A DNA stretch of 32,634 bases from an uncultured Bacteroidia bacterium (GTDB taxonomy: Bacteria > Bacteroidota > Bacteroidia > Bacteroidales > UBA932). Numbering within the stretch: position 1 is the stretch's first letter; each line of letters opens with the position of its first letter. A model generated the notes under the pieces. That model ran no database searches and was not told the DNA's origin. It was given only the letters and a program-made list of their open reading frames with translations. Of the stretch, positions 19,101 through 26,000 are shown piece by piece. The stretch covers positions 1 to 32,634 of the forward strand of contig CACZXH010000034.1 in NCBI GenBank assembly GCA_902785065.1. Direction: 5' to 3'. The position numbers and the translations under genes are program-made.

Positions 19101-19215
19101 TCCGGGCATGGATCCCGAGACGGCGACTTCCGGCTCGGCGTCCGGCCGCGGTGTGGATATCGGCGCCTATCCCAGCATGCGTAAATGTATGTTCGGTGTA
19201 AATGTTTCTTTCTAA
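16105..19215 (+). CDS. SusC/RagA-family TonB-dependent outer-membrane transporter
   Basis: A 1036-residue transporter that takes up glycan or peptide fragments, driven by TonB. The signal peptide ends near NAWAQ (residue 28). A carboxypeptidase-D-regulatory-like domain follows (about 30-105: LSGKVVDGTGAPVVGAAVMV). The SusC hallmark VVIGYGVQKKSDLTGAVASV is at about 112-131, then the plug (GKVAGVQI, INVRGVSS, IIVDGLKV, VLKDAASAAIYGAEAGNGVV) and the barrel, which ends in Phe (MFGVNVSF). There is no N-terminal anti-sigma-interacting domain. Followed after 19 bases by susD. No glycoside hydrolase, sulfatase or peptidase gene is attached, so the substrate is unknown. Confidence 0.95.
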   Translation: MLKHLLKVAAPLLVMAALVLCSGNAWAQNRSLSGKVVDGTGAPVVGAAVMVVGQTSNGTVTDAAGQFRLTVPANARLVVSCLGYADKQVEVGNQSVITIALEEDVTYLDETVVIGYGVQKKSDLTGAVASVRQDDLKNRSTSDAASALLGKVAGVQIITNSGAPGSGAEINVRGVSSNSGKIGPLIIVDGLKVNSIQYLDPSLIESMEVLKDAASAAIYGAEAGNGVVLVTTKQGGKGQTSITYSGKFINQSLAHKPEMLNAEQFIDYKGLQGYAIQDMLKNANYNGTDTDWFDEYFNPSWSTQHTVTFQGGNNAGHYFASLNYVNQDGIIKGDKDLYKRLSAQLNAGYNLTDWFDVGNNVSIEQWSTKSVSQQGYGSAFESLMTIDPCTPVYWTDPSQFNQDYRNKYEAVLAGVSEYPYSFLGDENGWFATSAIDETRGGSPFVQRDATEGSSGGINVHGVLYANLKPIKGLVITSRFGFRITQGNTHSYQAPFFSNGKADTKTYTLRAVANTGLYYQWENFANYNKVFAKKHSLNLMAGMSFIKNRSDNVSGTATGSDILKGYNPNFRYLDYVKDDATKKFSNSPSESASLSYFGRLGYTYDNRYSFQANFRADAFDSSKLSPEHRWGYFPSMSAGWTISNEPWFKNAISPNALSFLKLRSSWGINGNVNVLSGYPYSTSISLNSQWYQYHVDQTGNVYGSAPDGLANPDLTWEKSNQFDAGLDARFLNNRLSLTLDWFRKETRDLLVSYSPPPEYGVSMVTSNAGNVLNTGIEAELGWKDTIGDFSYSINGNFSYLKNRVTYLLPSLPRLTQNPSSGSNYPNETVFEVGQPIWYIRGYIYDGVKEDGTPDLRDVNGDGQVSDADMTNIGKGLPDYTYGITLNLEWKGLDFVVFGSGQGGCQILNTLYRAGYHNSLRYFYLNSRSEKNPNAKFPEPAKVSGDVNFWGSTAGLFDGSFFKIRQMQLGYTIPQKITQKVFIKQLRMFVSLDDFFTFTSYPGMDPETATSGSASGRGVDIGAYPSMRKCMFGVNVSF

Positions 19216-19234
19216 TTCACAGGAGATCATGATT

Positions 19235-21007
19235 ATGAACAAGTATATTGTAGCCCTTACGGCGATCTGCACATTGTTTTTCTCCGCCTGCACGAAGCAG
19301 CTGGATATCCCGCAGAAGGGCGTCGTCGCCTACGAAACCTATTACACGTCCGACGAAGCGGCAGAAGCCGCCCTGGTGAATGTCTATGCCCGGCTGGTCC
19401 AGAGTGTCTACGGTTCCGTCGGAAACTGGAATCCGTATTTCTTCATGTTGAACTACTCGGCAGATGACGTGTTTGCTGCAGGAAAGAACAAGGACGACCA
19501 TCTTGATGTACGTCTTTTCAACGAGTATCGCTATGATGCGACTTACGACATCATCAAGAGGGTCTATACAAGCCTGTATCATACCATCTACGCCTGCAAT
19601 CTCGTGATCGACAACTTCACCAAGGAAGGGGCCTATTCAAGCCCCGTGGTGGACCGCTGCGTCGCCGAGGCGAGGGTAGTCCGTGCCTGGTGCCATATGA
19701 CGGCGGCGCTCACCTGGCAGCGCCCTCCCCTTGTGGACCATTGCCTGACCGACGAGGAACCTACGAATGTGGAATCTCAGAAGTTCCTCCTCGACTGGTG
19801 TATCAAAGAATGCGAAACCGCCATTCCTAACCTGAGAGAAAGGAGCGGCACGTCAGACAAGGATGCCACCACTTATGCGACCAAGGGCTTTGCCCAGTTT
19901 GTCGCCGGAAAGTCAGCGGTATTTGCCGGCGAAATGGATGTCGCCCGCAAGTATCTCGGCGACCTCATCAACTCCGGCAAATATGCGCTTGTTCCCGGAG
20001 AACGCTGGTGGGAGAATTTCCATACCCCGGGCGACGGCAACGAGGAAAAGATCTTCGAGCCGAACTGGGTCTATGACGCGAACAATTCCTCCGGAGACAA
20101 CCAGTCCCGTGCCAAGTGGAATCAGAACAACACGCTCAACTGGCGTGGCAAGAACATGAATTCCTGGCCGGTCTGCCAGGCGACGACGGGCTGGAACGGC
20201 GGAGCCATCAACGGTTATTTTGCCGAGAAGTTCCTCGCGCACGACGGGAACGGTCCTCGCCGTATGGGCACTTTCTTCACGCCTGACGAATGGCTGTACG
20301 GCATCGACAGCGATGGCAAGGAAATCTTTGACAAATTCCCGTGGATGCGCTGGGATACCGACTATGTCGGAAACAACCATACTTCCGGAGAGCTGAAGCC
20401 GGCTTCCGAATGGACGCTGGCAGACAAGAAGAAAGATCCGAAGAGAGGGATGAATGCCAACGGCTTCTTCGGCCGCACCTACTATATGAATTGGAAGTTT
20501 ATGTCCCTCAACGGCATCGATGTGGTCCCTGAGGTTTCCAGCGGTGCGTCGAATCAGTCCAATTCCAAGTGCGCGCGCTATGCCGAAGCCCTTCTTCTGT
20601 ACGCGGAGGCTTGCATCGGAAGCGGTGACGCCGCCAAGGGCAAAGAAGCGCTCAACCTGATTCAGCGCCGCGCAGAAGTGCCCGAGACCGAGCTTACGCT
20701 CGCCAATGTCCAGGAAGAGAAGCAGTACGAACTCTGGTTCGAAAGCTGCCGGTTCCACGATATCGTCCGCTGGGGCATCGCGGACCAGGTATGCGGCAAG
20801 GATCTCGACCGGTATCCCGAGGCTTTCGATGCAATGTCAAAGAAAGGTGAACCCGAGCACCGGTGGTACTACGTCGAAACAAAGCCTTATGACGGTATTC
20901 CTCACCAGTTCATCAAGGGCAAGCACGAGTATTTCCCCTTCCCGGCCGATGTCTGCTCCATCAACCCCGCGCTCCATCAGCTGAACGGTTGGGCTGTTGA
21001 TAAATAG
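19235..21007 (+). CDS. SusD/RagB-family nutrient-binding lipoprotein
   Basis: A 590-residue surface lipoprotein that caps the SusC barrel and binds the nutrient. The lipobox Cys is C19 in LFFSAC. Typical SusD features are present: the N-terminal TKQLDIPQKG, DEAAEAALVNVYARL, the TPR-like helices with YACNLVIDNF and EARVVRAWCHMTAAL, and the C-terminal block RYAEALLLYAEA, EALNLIQRRAEV, QYELWFESCRFHDIVRWG and the final FPFPADVCSINPALHQ. I place the start at 19235: it is 9 bases after an AGGAG (19221-19225), a better spacing than the in-frame ATG at 19229. The operon ends with a strong terminator after this gene. Confidence 0.94.
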   Translation: MNKYIVALTAICTLFFSACTKQLDIPQKGVVAYETYYTSDEAAEAALVNVYARLVQSVYGSVGNWNPYFFMLNYSADDVFAAGKNKDDHLDVRLFNEYRYDATYDIIKRVYTSLYHTIYACNLVIDNFTKEGAYSSPVVDRCVAEARVVRAWCHMTAALTWQRPPLVDHCLTDEEPTNVESQKFLLDWCIKECETAIPNLRERSGTSDKDATTYATKGFAQFVAGKSAVFAGEMDVARKYLGDLINSGKYALVPGERWWENFHTPGDGNEEKIFEPNWVYDANNSSGDNQSRAKWNQNNTLNWRGKNMNSWPVCQATTGWNGGAINGYFAEKFLAHDGNGPRRMGTFFTPDEWLYGIDSDGKEIFDKFPWMRWDTDYVGNNHTSGELKPASEWTLADKKKDPKRGMNANGFFGRTYYMNWKFMSLNGIDVVPEVSSGASNQSNSKCARYAEALLLYAEACIGSGDAAKGKEALNLIQRRAEVPETELTLANVQEEKQYELWFESCRFHDIVRWGIADQVCGKDLDRYPEAFDAMSKKGEPEHRWYYVETKPYDGIPHQFIKGKHEYFPFPADVCSINPALHQLNGWAVDK

Positions 21008-21025
21008 CCGCGTTCCATAGAATGG

Positions 21026-21060
21026 CACGGGCCGCGCAAGTTGCGCGGCCCGTGTTTTTT
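21026..21060 (+). terminator. Rho-independent terminator after susD
   Basis: A near-perfect GC-rich hairpin (CACGGGCCGCGCAA / TTGCGCGGCCCGTG) followed by TTTTTT. The last part, CCCGTGTTTTTTCG, is duplicated directly downstream (to 21077). Confidence 0.9.
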
Positions 21061-21081
21061 CGCCCGTGTTTTTTCGGAAGC

Positions 21082-22650
21082 TTAGTCCATGATGTACTCG
21101 AACTCGCCCTTCTCCTCGTTCCAGATGAGCTTGTGGATGTCCCAGTTGCTTTGGGAGGCGGGACTTTCGCGCTTCTGGGCGATGATGGCCTTCTTACCGT
21201 CGGTCCGGACGTTGATCATCCCGTAGACCGTCACCACGCGCTCTTTCTTCACGTCCTCGTCTTTCAACTTGCTCACATCCAGGAACTCCTTGCCGGAACG
21301 GGCCAGTTCCGTGGAGAAGACGAGCGGCCGCTCTCCGCGGCTGTGCTTGCCGATGGTTCCGATCGTGTCGGGACGGGGATGGACAAAGGATTCCTCGTCG
21401 CCGCTGGAGATGACCGTGGCGATGGGGTTGAGCGCACGGAGGAACTCGCTGGAGAAATCGGCGCTGCCATGGTGGCACGACTTGGCGATGTCCACCTGGA
21501 GGACGTTTTTGGCAAGCGAGACGGCCTTCTCCACTTCGGCTTCGTACTTGGCCTTCGTTTCCGGCTTGAGTTTCTTGGCGGTTCCGCTCGTCAGCGACTT
21601 CATGTAGGAGGGCACCTTGATGCCGCCGGAATAACGCTGGAGCAAGTAGTGTTCCGCAGGGATGTTCAGGTCGCCGCCCAGCAGGATCTTCATGTTGCCC
21701 ATCGTGAGCAGGATCACGACCGAATTACCGTTCTTGGTCCTGCCCTTGTCGTTGTCGAAGGCGGGCAGGGCGTCCTTTCCGTCGATGGTTTCGGGGATGG
21801 GCGCCAGGACCTCCATCTTCAACTTGCCTTTTTCATACAGCACCGAGCCGGCCCGAAGCGACTCCTTCTCGGCGTCCGCCTTCGCCAGGATGTCCATGTA
21901 ATCTCCGGCATCGACGCTGGCCGCGCGCGCCTTGTAATCCTCATTCGTATCGCACAGGTCGGTGATGTACTTACTGTACTGATGGCCCGTGAGCTCGAGC
22001 AGGGTGCCGAGCGACCGGAGTTTGTCGGCCGTCGTAGCCTTGTTGTCCTTTCCCGTGGCGATGGTCTTGGCTTCCATCAGGCCGTTGTGATAGACCTTGG
22101 TGAAGGAAAATTGCTGGGCATATTCTTTCGGCGTATCGAATATATACTTGAATCCATAGTAATGGTCCGCATCCGGATGGGAGATGACGACCGAGAACGG
22201 CGGGGGCGACGTACTGGATTTCGTCAGATTGAACCGCCATCTCAGGAAACGGAACATGTTGTCGGATTGTCCCGCATCGATCAGGAAATGCTCGTCGTCC
22301 GGGGTGACGATATGGCAACCGTCCCCCTGCCCTACGTCGATGAAATTCACTTCAAGCGGCCGCTCGTCCTGCATTTCCTCGATTTTGATATAGCCATCGG
22401 CATTGCGGCAATGCACCTTGACATACGTACCGGCATTCTTCCCGTCCTCGATCGTTTGCATATCGTAGCCGCCGTCCTTGTCGATGACCCGCATGAAATC
22501 TCCGAAAAGGAGTTCCTTGATGAATACGAGCTTGTTCTTCCCCGTCTCGGAGTCCACTTTGATGTCGTACAACTTGACGGAAGGAAAAGTTGCATAAGCA
22601 TCTTTCAGATACTTGTGATACGTGTAAGTATACTTCATTTTTTTAGCCAT
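21082..22650 (-). CDS. ComEC/Rec2-like metallo-beta-lactamase-fold hydrolase with an SH3-like N-terminus
   Basis: A 522-residue soluble protein. Residues about 45-93 (LLFGDFMRVIDKDG, YVKVHCRNADGYIKI) look like a bacterial SH3-type barrel. Residues about 98-400 are a metallo-beta-lactamase fold of the ComEC type: VNFIDVGQGDG (101-111), LIDAGQSDN (123-131), the metal motif SHPDADH (157-163), GGDLN (325-329) and CHHGS (392-396). ComEC itself has many membrane helices; none are seen here, and there is no signal peptide. The relatives are standalone hydrolases of unknown substrate, possibly nucleic acid or phosphoester. The gene is alone, divergent from the radical SAM gene; ATG 22650 is used, with 22638 as alternative. 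Confidence 0.75.
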   Translation of the reverse strand: MAKKMKYTYTYHKYLKDAYATFPSVKLYDIKVDSETGKNKLVFIKELLFGDFMRVIDKDGGYDMQTIEDGKNAGTYVKVHCRNADGYIKIEEMQDERPLEVNFIDVGQGDGCHIVTPDDEHFLIDAGQSDNMFRFLRWRFNLTKSSTSPPPFSVVISHPDADHYYGFKYIFDTPKEYAQQFSFTKVYHNGLMEAKTIATGKDNKATTADKLRSLGTLLELTGHQYSKYITDLCDTNEDYKARAASVDAGDYMDILAKADAEKESLRAGSVLYEKGKLKMEVLAPIPETIDGKDALPAFDNDKGRTKNGNSVVILLTMGNMKILLGGDLNIPAEHYLLQRYSGGIKVPSYMKSLTSGTAKKLKPETKAKYEAEVEKAVSLAKNVLQVDIAKSCHHGSADFSSEFLRALNPIATVISSGDEESFVHPRPDTIGTIGKHSRGERPLVFSTELARSGKEFLDVSKLKDEDVKKERVVTVYGMINVRTDGKKAIIAQKRESPASQSNWDIHKLIWNEEKGEFEYIMD

Positions 22651-22680
22651 GGCTGTAACGATTTAAAAGACACACCTTTC

Positions 22681-22688
22681 CAAAGATA
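22681..22688 (-). promoter_or_regulatory. TAnnTTTG -7 element for the ComEC-like gene
   Basis: TATCTTTG on the minus strand, 30 bases before the ATG at 22650, in a short AT-rich intergenic region. Confidence 0.65.
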
Positions 22689-22727
22689 TGTAAAAAAATC
22701 CGTCTTTCCGCATTTTTCATTATTTCT

Positions 22728-22735
22728 TATCTTTG
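22728..22735 (+). promoter_or_regulatory. TAnnTTTG -7 element for the radical SAM gene, leaderless arrangement
   Basis: TATCTTTG followed by CCCT and then the ATG at 22740, the same 4-base spacing as at dacB. Confidence 0.7.
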
Positions 22736-22739
22736 CCCT

Positions 22740-23639
22740 ATGGAGTGGGATGGAAAACGATACCATCTGGCCAAAGAGCCGGGGCTGAAACTGGTCGTGG
22801 ATGCGGGGTTCACGTGTCCGCACGGCCGGTGCACGTTCTGTAACAATGCCGCGTTCCATCCCGCATATAGTTCTTCGCGGAAAAGCATTGCGCAGCAACT
22901 GGACGAAGGGATTGCCTTCCACGCGGCAAGGGGAAGGTCGCACGGGCCGTATCTGGCTTATTTCCAATCCTTTTCCAATACGTTTGCGCCACTTGAACGG
23001 CTGCAGGAGGTCTATGCGGAAGCCCTGGCGCATCCTGCGGTTTCGGGTCTGGTCATCGGCACGCGACCGGACTGCGTGGATGCGGAAAAGCTGGATTACA
23101 TCGCCTCGCTCAGGTGCGCGCGGATCGAGTACGGGATTGAGTCCTGCCGGGATGAAACCTTGCTGCGGGTGCACCGCGGTCACGATTTCGCCTGCGCGAA
23201 GCGGGCGGTCCAGGAGACCGCCGCGCGAGGCATTCCGGTCTGCGGCCATTTCATCCTGGGACTGCCGGGCGAAACACGGGAGACGCTGCTGGAAGACGTA
23301 TCCTGCATTAACGCCCTTCCCCTGGACCGCATCAAGTTCCATCAGCTGCAAATCCTGAAAGGGACGCCGATGGCGGAGGAATTCGCCGCGCATCCGGAAG
23401 ACTTCGTCCGGTGGACGCTGGACGAGTATATCGACCTGCTGGCCGATCTCCTGGAGCGCCTGCGCCCGGAGATCGCCGTCGGCCGGCTCGCCGCTAGTGT
23501 TCCGCCCCGCTTCCTCGCCATTCCCGGCTGGGGTGTTCGCGCATCGGACCTGCACCAACTCCTGGAGCGGCGCTTACGGGAAAAAGATTCTTGGCAGGGA
23601 AAGGCCTACTGCAACGGCCACCAGTCGGGCTTGGAATAG
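22740..23639 (+). CDS. YhcC-type radical SAM protein (TIGR01212 family)
   Basis: A 299-residue radical SAM protein. The iron-sulfur ligands are in TCPHGRCTFCNN (C26, C31, C34), with the spacing of the YhcC family and a following AFHP. Other family blocks are AYFQSFSNTFAP (about 73-84), IGTRPDC, ARIEYGIES, GIPVCGHFILGLPGET and the C-terminal LERLRPEIAVGRL. YhcC homologues are widespread, with no firmly established reaction. It is expressed from a divergent promoter shared with the ComEC-like gene. Its 3' end overlaps the convergent deformylase gene by 34 bases. Confidence 0.9.
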   Translation: MEWDGKRYHLAKEPGLKLVVDAGFTCPHGRCTFCNNAAFHPAYSSSRKSIAQQLDEGIAFHAARGRSHGPYLAYFQSFSNTFAPLERLQEVYAEALAHPAVSGLVIGTRPDCVDAEKLDYIASLRCARIEYGIESCRDETLLRVHRGHDFACAKRAVQETAARGIPVCGHFILGLPGETRETLLEDVSCINALPLDRIKFHQLQILKGTPMAEEFAAHPEDFVRWTLDEYIDLLADLLERLRPEIAVGRLAASVPPRFLAIPGWGVRASDLHQLLERRLREKDSWQGKAYCNGHQSGLE

Positions 23640-24286
23640 TCGAAAGAGCGGCGCTCCGCTTCCCAGGCCGTGGAGACATAGACCGTATCGGCCCGGTCGA
23701 TGTACAGGCGGCCTTCCAGGTGGTCGCACTCGTGCTGGAAGATGACGGCGGTGTAGCCGTGGACCGTATCGCGCTGGGGCTCCAGCGTTTCAGGATGGAC
23801 ATAGGAGACGATGACGTCCGTGTAGCGCGGGACGAGGCCGCGCATGGGCGGGACGGACAGGCAGCCTTCCGGCCCCTTGCCGATGCTTCCGAAAAGACTG
23901 TCAATGCGGACGTTCAGGTAACACTCGAACGGACCACCTTCCTTGTCCAGCCGCTGCAGCCAGATGATGCGCTTGCCGATGCCCACCTGCGGCCCGGCGA
24001 TGCCCACGCCGTCGTGCTGCGGCGCGCGCACGGTGGTCAGCATTTTGGCCATCAAGGTCTGGAGGTCCTTGGACTTGAGTTCGGCTTTCGTGAAGTCCAC
24101 GCACGGGGTTCGGAGAATCGCGCTGTCCTCCGGCCAAACGGTCACATACATCACGGAATCGGACTGGCGGATGATCAGGCGCTGCTCCTTCGTGAACGCC
24201 TTCGGGCGGTTGAAAGCCAGGAACACCGCGATCAGGATCAACAGCGGAAACAGGTACCGGTTGATCTGTTTCATCGTCATTTTCAT
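23606..24286 (-). CDS. def: Peptide deformylase with N-terminal membrane anchor
   Basis: A 226-residue protein with all three deformylase motifs: GVGIAGPQVG (residues 93-102), EGCLS with metal ligand C142, and HECDH with H185, E186 and H189. Ordinary deformylase is cytosolic and about 165-190 residues long; this one has an extra N-terminal region with a hydrophobic helix at about 12-25 (LFPLLILIAVFLAF) that predicts a membrane anchor or signal sequence. The catalytic domain starts near residue 50. The ATG at 24286 overlaps the radA stop in ATGA, so the N-terminal region is real rather than a mis-chosen start. If exported, it would act on formylated peptides outside the cytoplasm; a cytosolic deformylase must then exist elsewhere. 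Confidence 0.85.
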   Translation of the reverse strand: MKMTMKQINRYLFPLLILIAVFLAFNRPKAFTKEQRLIIRQSDSVMYVTVWPEDSAILRTPCVDFTKAELKSKDLQTLMAKMLTTVRAPQHDGVGIAGPQVGIGKRIIWLQRLDKEGGPFECYLNVRIDSLFGSIGKGPEGCLSVPPMRGLVPRYTDVIVSYVHPETLEPQRDTVHGYTAVIFQHECDHLEGRLYIDRADTVYVSTAWEAERRSFDYSKPDWWPLQ

Positions 24287-25653
24287 CGGAACAGGGATTT
24301 GACGAGGGCAGGAATGTCAGCCACTTTCACGACCTCGATGCCCTCGGGCTTACGGTCGAAGCGGGTGTAGGACGAGACGAAGATGCGGCGGAAGCCCAAG
24401 CGGGCGGCCTCCACGGCGCGGCGCTCGGCCTGGGAGACCGGCCGGATCTCGCCGCTCAGGCCCACCTCGCCGGCGAAGCACACATCGTTCGGAATGGCGT
24501 AGTCGAAATTGGAGGAAAGGACGGCCACCACGACCGCGAGGTCGCAGGCCGGGTCCGTAATGCGCAGGCCGCCGGCCATGTTCAGGAACACGTCCTTCTG
24601 GCTGAGTTTGAAGCCAGCACGGCGCTCCAACACGGCGAGGAGCATGTTCAGCCGACGGACGTCGAAGCCCGTCGCGCTGCGCTGCGCCGTGCCGTACACG
24701 GCCGACGAAACCAGCGCCTGCACCTCAAACATGAAGGGCCGGTTGCCGTCCAGCATCGCACTCACGGCGGTGCCGCTGAGCCCGTCCTCGTGCTGGGGAA
24801 TAAGGAGTTCGGAAGGGTTCGCCACCTGGCGGAGGCCCGCGCCGGTCATCTCGAACACGGCGAGCTCCGCCGTGGAGCCGAAGCGGTTCTTGATGCTCCG
24901 CAGGACGCGGTAAGGGCCGCGGTTCTCACCCTCGAACTGCAGGACCACATCGACAATGTGCTCCAGCACTTTCGGGCCCGCGATGGCGCCTTCCTTGGTG
25001 ATATGGCCGATGAGAATGACCGGAATGCCGCTGCCTTTCGCGAAGCGGAGCAGGGCGGCGGCGACCTCCTTCACCTGCGTTACGGACCCGGCGGTGGATT
25101 CCACGTTCTGGCAGTACATCGTCTGGACGGAGTCCACGATGACAAGGTCCGGGGCCACCTCCTCCGCTTCGGCGATGATGTTGTCCATCAGTGTCTCGCT
25201 GTAAATCAAGCAGTTGGAAGCATCGCCACCCAGGCGGTCCGCCCGCATCTTCACCTGCTTGACACTTTCCTCGCCCGTGACGTAGAGGACTTTCAGGGAT
25301 GGACAGCTGAGGGGAATCTGGAGGGAGAGGGTGGACTTGCCGATGCCGGGCTCGCCTCCCATCAGCACCAAGGAACCCTTCACGATGCCGCCGCCGAGGA
25401 GGCGGTCCACCTCGGCGCTGCCGAGGGACACGCGGTCCTCCGCGGTCGTGGACACGTCCTTCAGGGGCATCGGCTTGCGACTGGCGCCGGGGACGGATAC
25501 CGCGAGCGGCCGCTTCCCCGTCACCACTTCCTTCTCCACCATCGTATTCCACTCCCCGCAGGCGGGACATTTGCCCATCCACTTGGAGTACTCGTTGCCG
25601 CAGTTCGAGCAGAACCACACGGTCTTCGCTTTCGTCGTTCCTTTCACAGCCAT
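24283..25653 (-). CDS. radA: DNA repair protein RadA (Sms)
   Basis: A 456-residue branch-migration helicase of homologous recombination. The N-terminal zinc finger is C15-x2-C18...C29-x2-C32, Walker A is GGEPGIGKST (99-108), the RadA motif KNRFGS is near 255, and the C-terminal Lon-protease-like domain includes CDLAVVVAVLSS and GEVGLSGEIRPV. Length is normal for the family. The start is placed at 25653 (MAVKGTT) because the upstream extension to 25713 runs through the terminator of the preceding gene. It is the first gene of a two-gene unit with the membrane-anchored deformylase. A clear -7 element was not found; TATCTTAG at about 25676-25683 (minus) is only a weak match. Confidence 0.95.
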   Translation of the reverse strand: MAVKGTTKAKTVWFCSNCGNEYSKWMGKCPACGEWNTMVEKEVVTGKRPLAVSVPGASRKPMPLKDVSTTAEDRVSLGSAEVDRLLGGGIVKGSLVLMGGEPGIGKSTLSLQIPLSCPSLKVLYVTGEESVKQVKMRADRLGGDASNCLIYSETLMDNIIAEAEEVAPDLVIVDSVQTMYCQNVESTAGSVTQVKEVAAALLRFAKGSGIPVILIGHITKEGAIAGPKVLEHIVDVVLQFEGENRGPYRVLRSIKNRFGSTAELAVFEMTGAGLRQVANPSELLIPQHEDGLSGTAVSAMLDGNRPFMFEVQALVSSAVYGTAQRSATGFDVRRLNMLLAVLERRAGFKLSQKDVFLNMAGGLRITDPACDLAVVVAVLSSNFDYAIPNDVCFAGEVGLSGEIRPVSQAERRAVEAARLGFRRIFVSSYTRFDRKPEGIEVVKVADIPALVKSLFR

Positions 25654-25681
25654 ATCCGTCGTCTTTCGTTCCGCTAAGATA

Positions 25682-25718
25682 CAAAAAAAAGATATTGTTC
25701 CATCTCGGGACAATATCT
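25682..25718 (-). terminator. Rho-independent terminator after the small lipoprotein gene
   Basis: On the minus strand a stem AGATATTGTCCC / GGAACAATATCT (one mismatch) with loop GAGAT is followed by a run of T. The stem begins right at the lipoprotein stop codon and separates it from radA. Confidence 0.85.
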
Positions 25719-25873
25719 CATCGCAATGATTGCGGGACTTCGCTTACTCGGCCGGCGGCAGCCTCGACGGCGGCCTCAGCCTCGGACTCGGCCTTCTTGG
25801 AATTGTTGTTTCCGCAAGCGGCGGCGCAGATCATCATCGCGATGACGGCGGCGGACATAAATACCTTTTTCAT
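25718..25873 (-). CDS. Small lipoprotein, 51 residues
   Basis: Begins MKKVFMSAAVIAMMICAAAC and continues GNNNSKKAESEAEAAVEAAAG to end ...VPQSLR. It has a positively charged start, a hydrophobic stretch and a Cys at position 20 preceded by AAA, an acceptable lipobox, so a mature lipopeptide of about 32 residues is predicted. The mature part is low-complexity Ala/Glu. Similar very short Ala/Glu-rich lipoproteins occur in Bacteroidales, with unknown roles. Promoter and terminator are its own. The last seven residues (RVSEVPQSLR) differ in character from the Ala/Glu run, and a one-base shift would end it at a TAA after the Ala run; a small 3' frameshift is possible. Confidence 0.7.
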   Translation of the reverse strand: MKKVFMSAAVIAMMICAAACGNNNSKKAESEAEAAVEAAAGRVSEVPQSLR

Positions 25874-25919
25874 GGTTGTAAGTTTTTACTAACTCGTTAA
25901 ACAAAACACTTTCGGGTGG

Positions 25920-25927
25920 CAAAGGTA
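25920..25927 (-). promoter_or_regulatory. TAnnTTTG -7 element for the small lipoprotein
   Basis: TACCTTTG on the minus strand, 46 bases before the ATG at 25873, giving a leader of about 40 bases. Confidence 0.6.
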
Positions 25928-25933
25928 CACCCG

Positions 25934-25954
25934 ATTCTTGAAACAAGCAAGAAT
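25934..25954. promoter_or_regulatory. Inverted repeat in the -33 region of the lipoprotein promoter
   Basis: ATTCTTG-AAACAAG-CAAGAAT, a perfect 7-base inverted repeat with a 7-base centre, followed on the plus strand by TTTTTT. Its position 7 bases upstream of the -7 element suits an operator. The T-run also makes it look like a plus-strand terminator, but no plus-strand gene ends nearby. Confidence 0.35.
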
Positions 25955-26000
25955 TTTTTAAAATATTTATAATTTAGGGATATTACAATTCCGTTACAGT

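Noticed and set aside
16168-19293. A 1041-codon open frame on the strand opposite SusC
   Set aside because: It is an exact shadow of a well-supported SusC gene; its product has no recognisable domains, and long antisense frames are expected in GC-rich coding sequence with strong codon bias.
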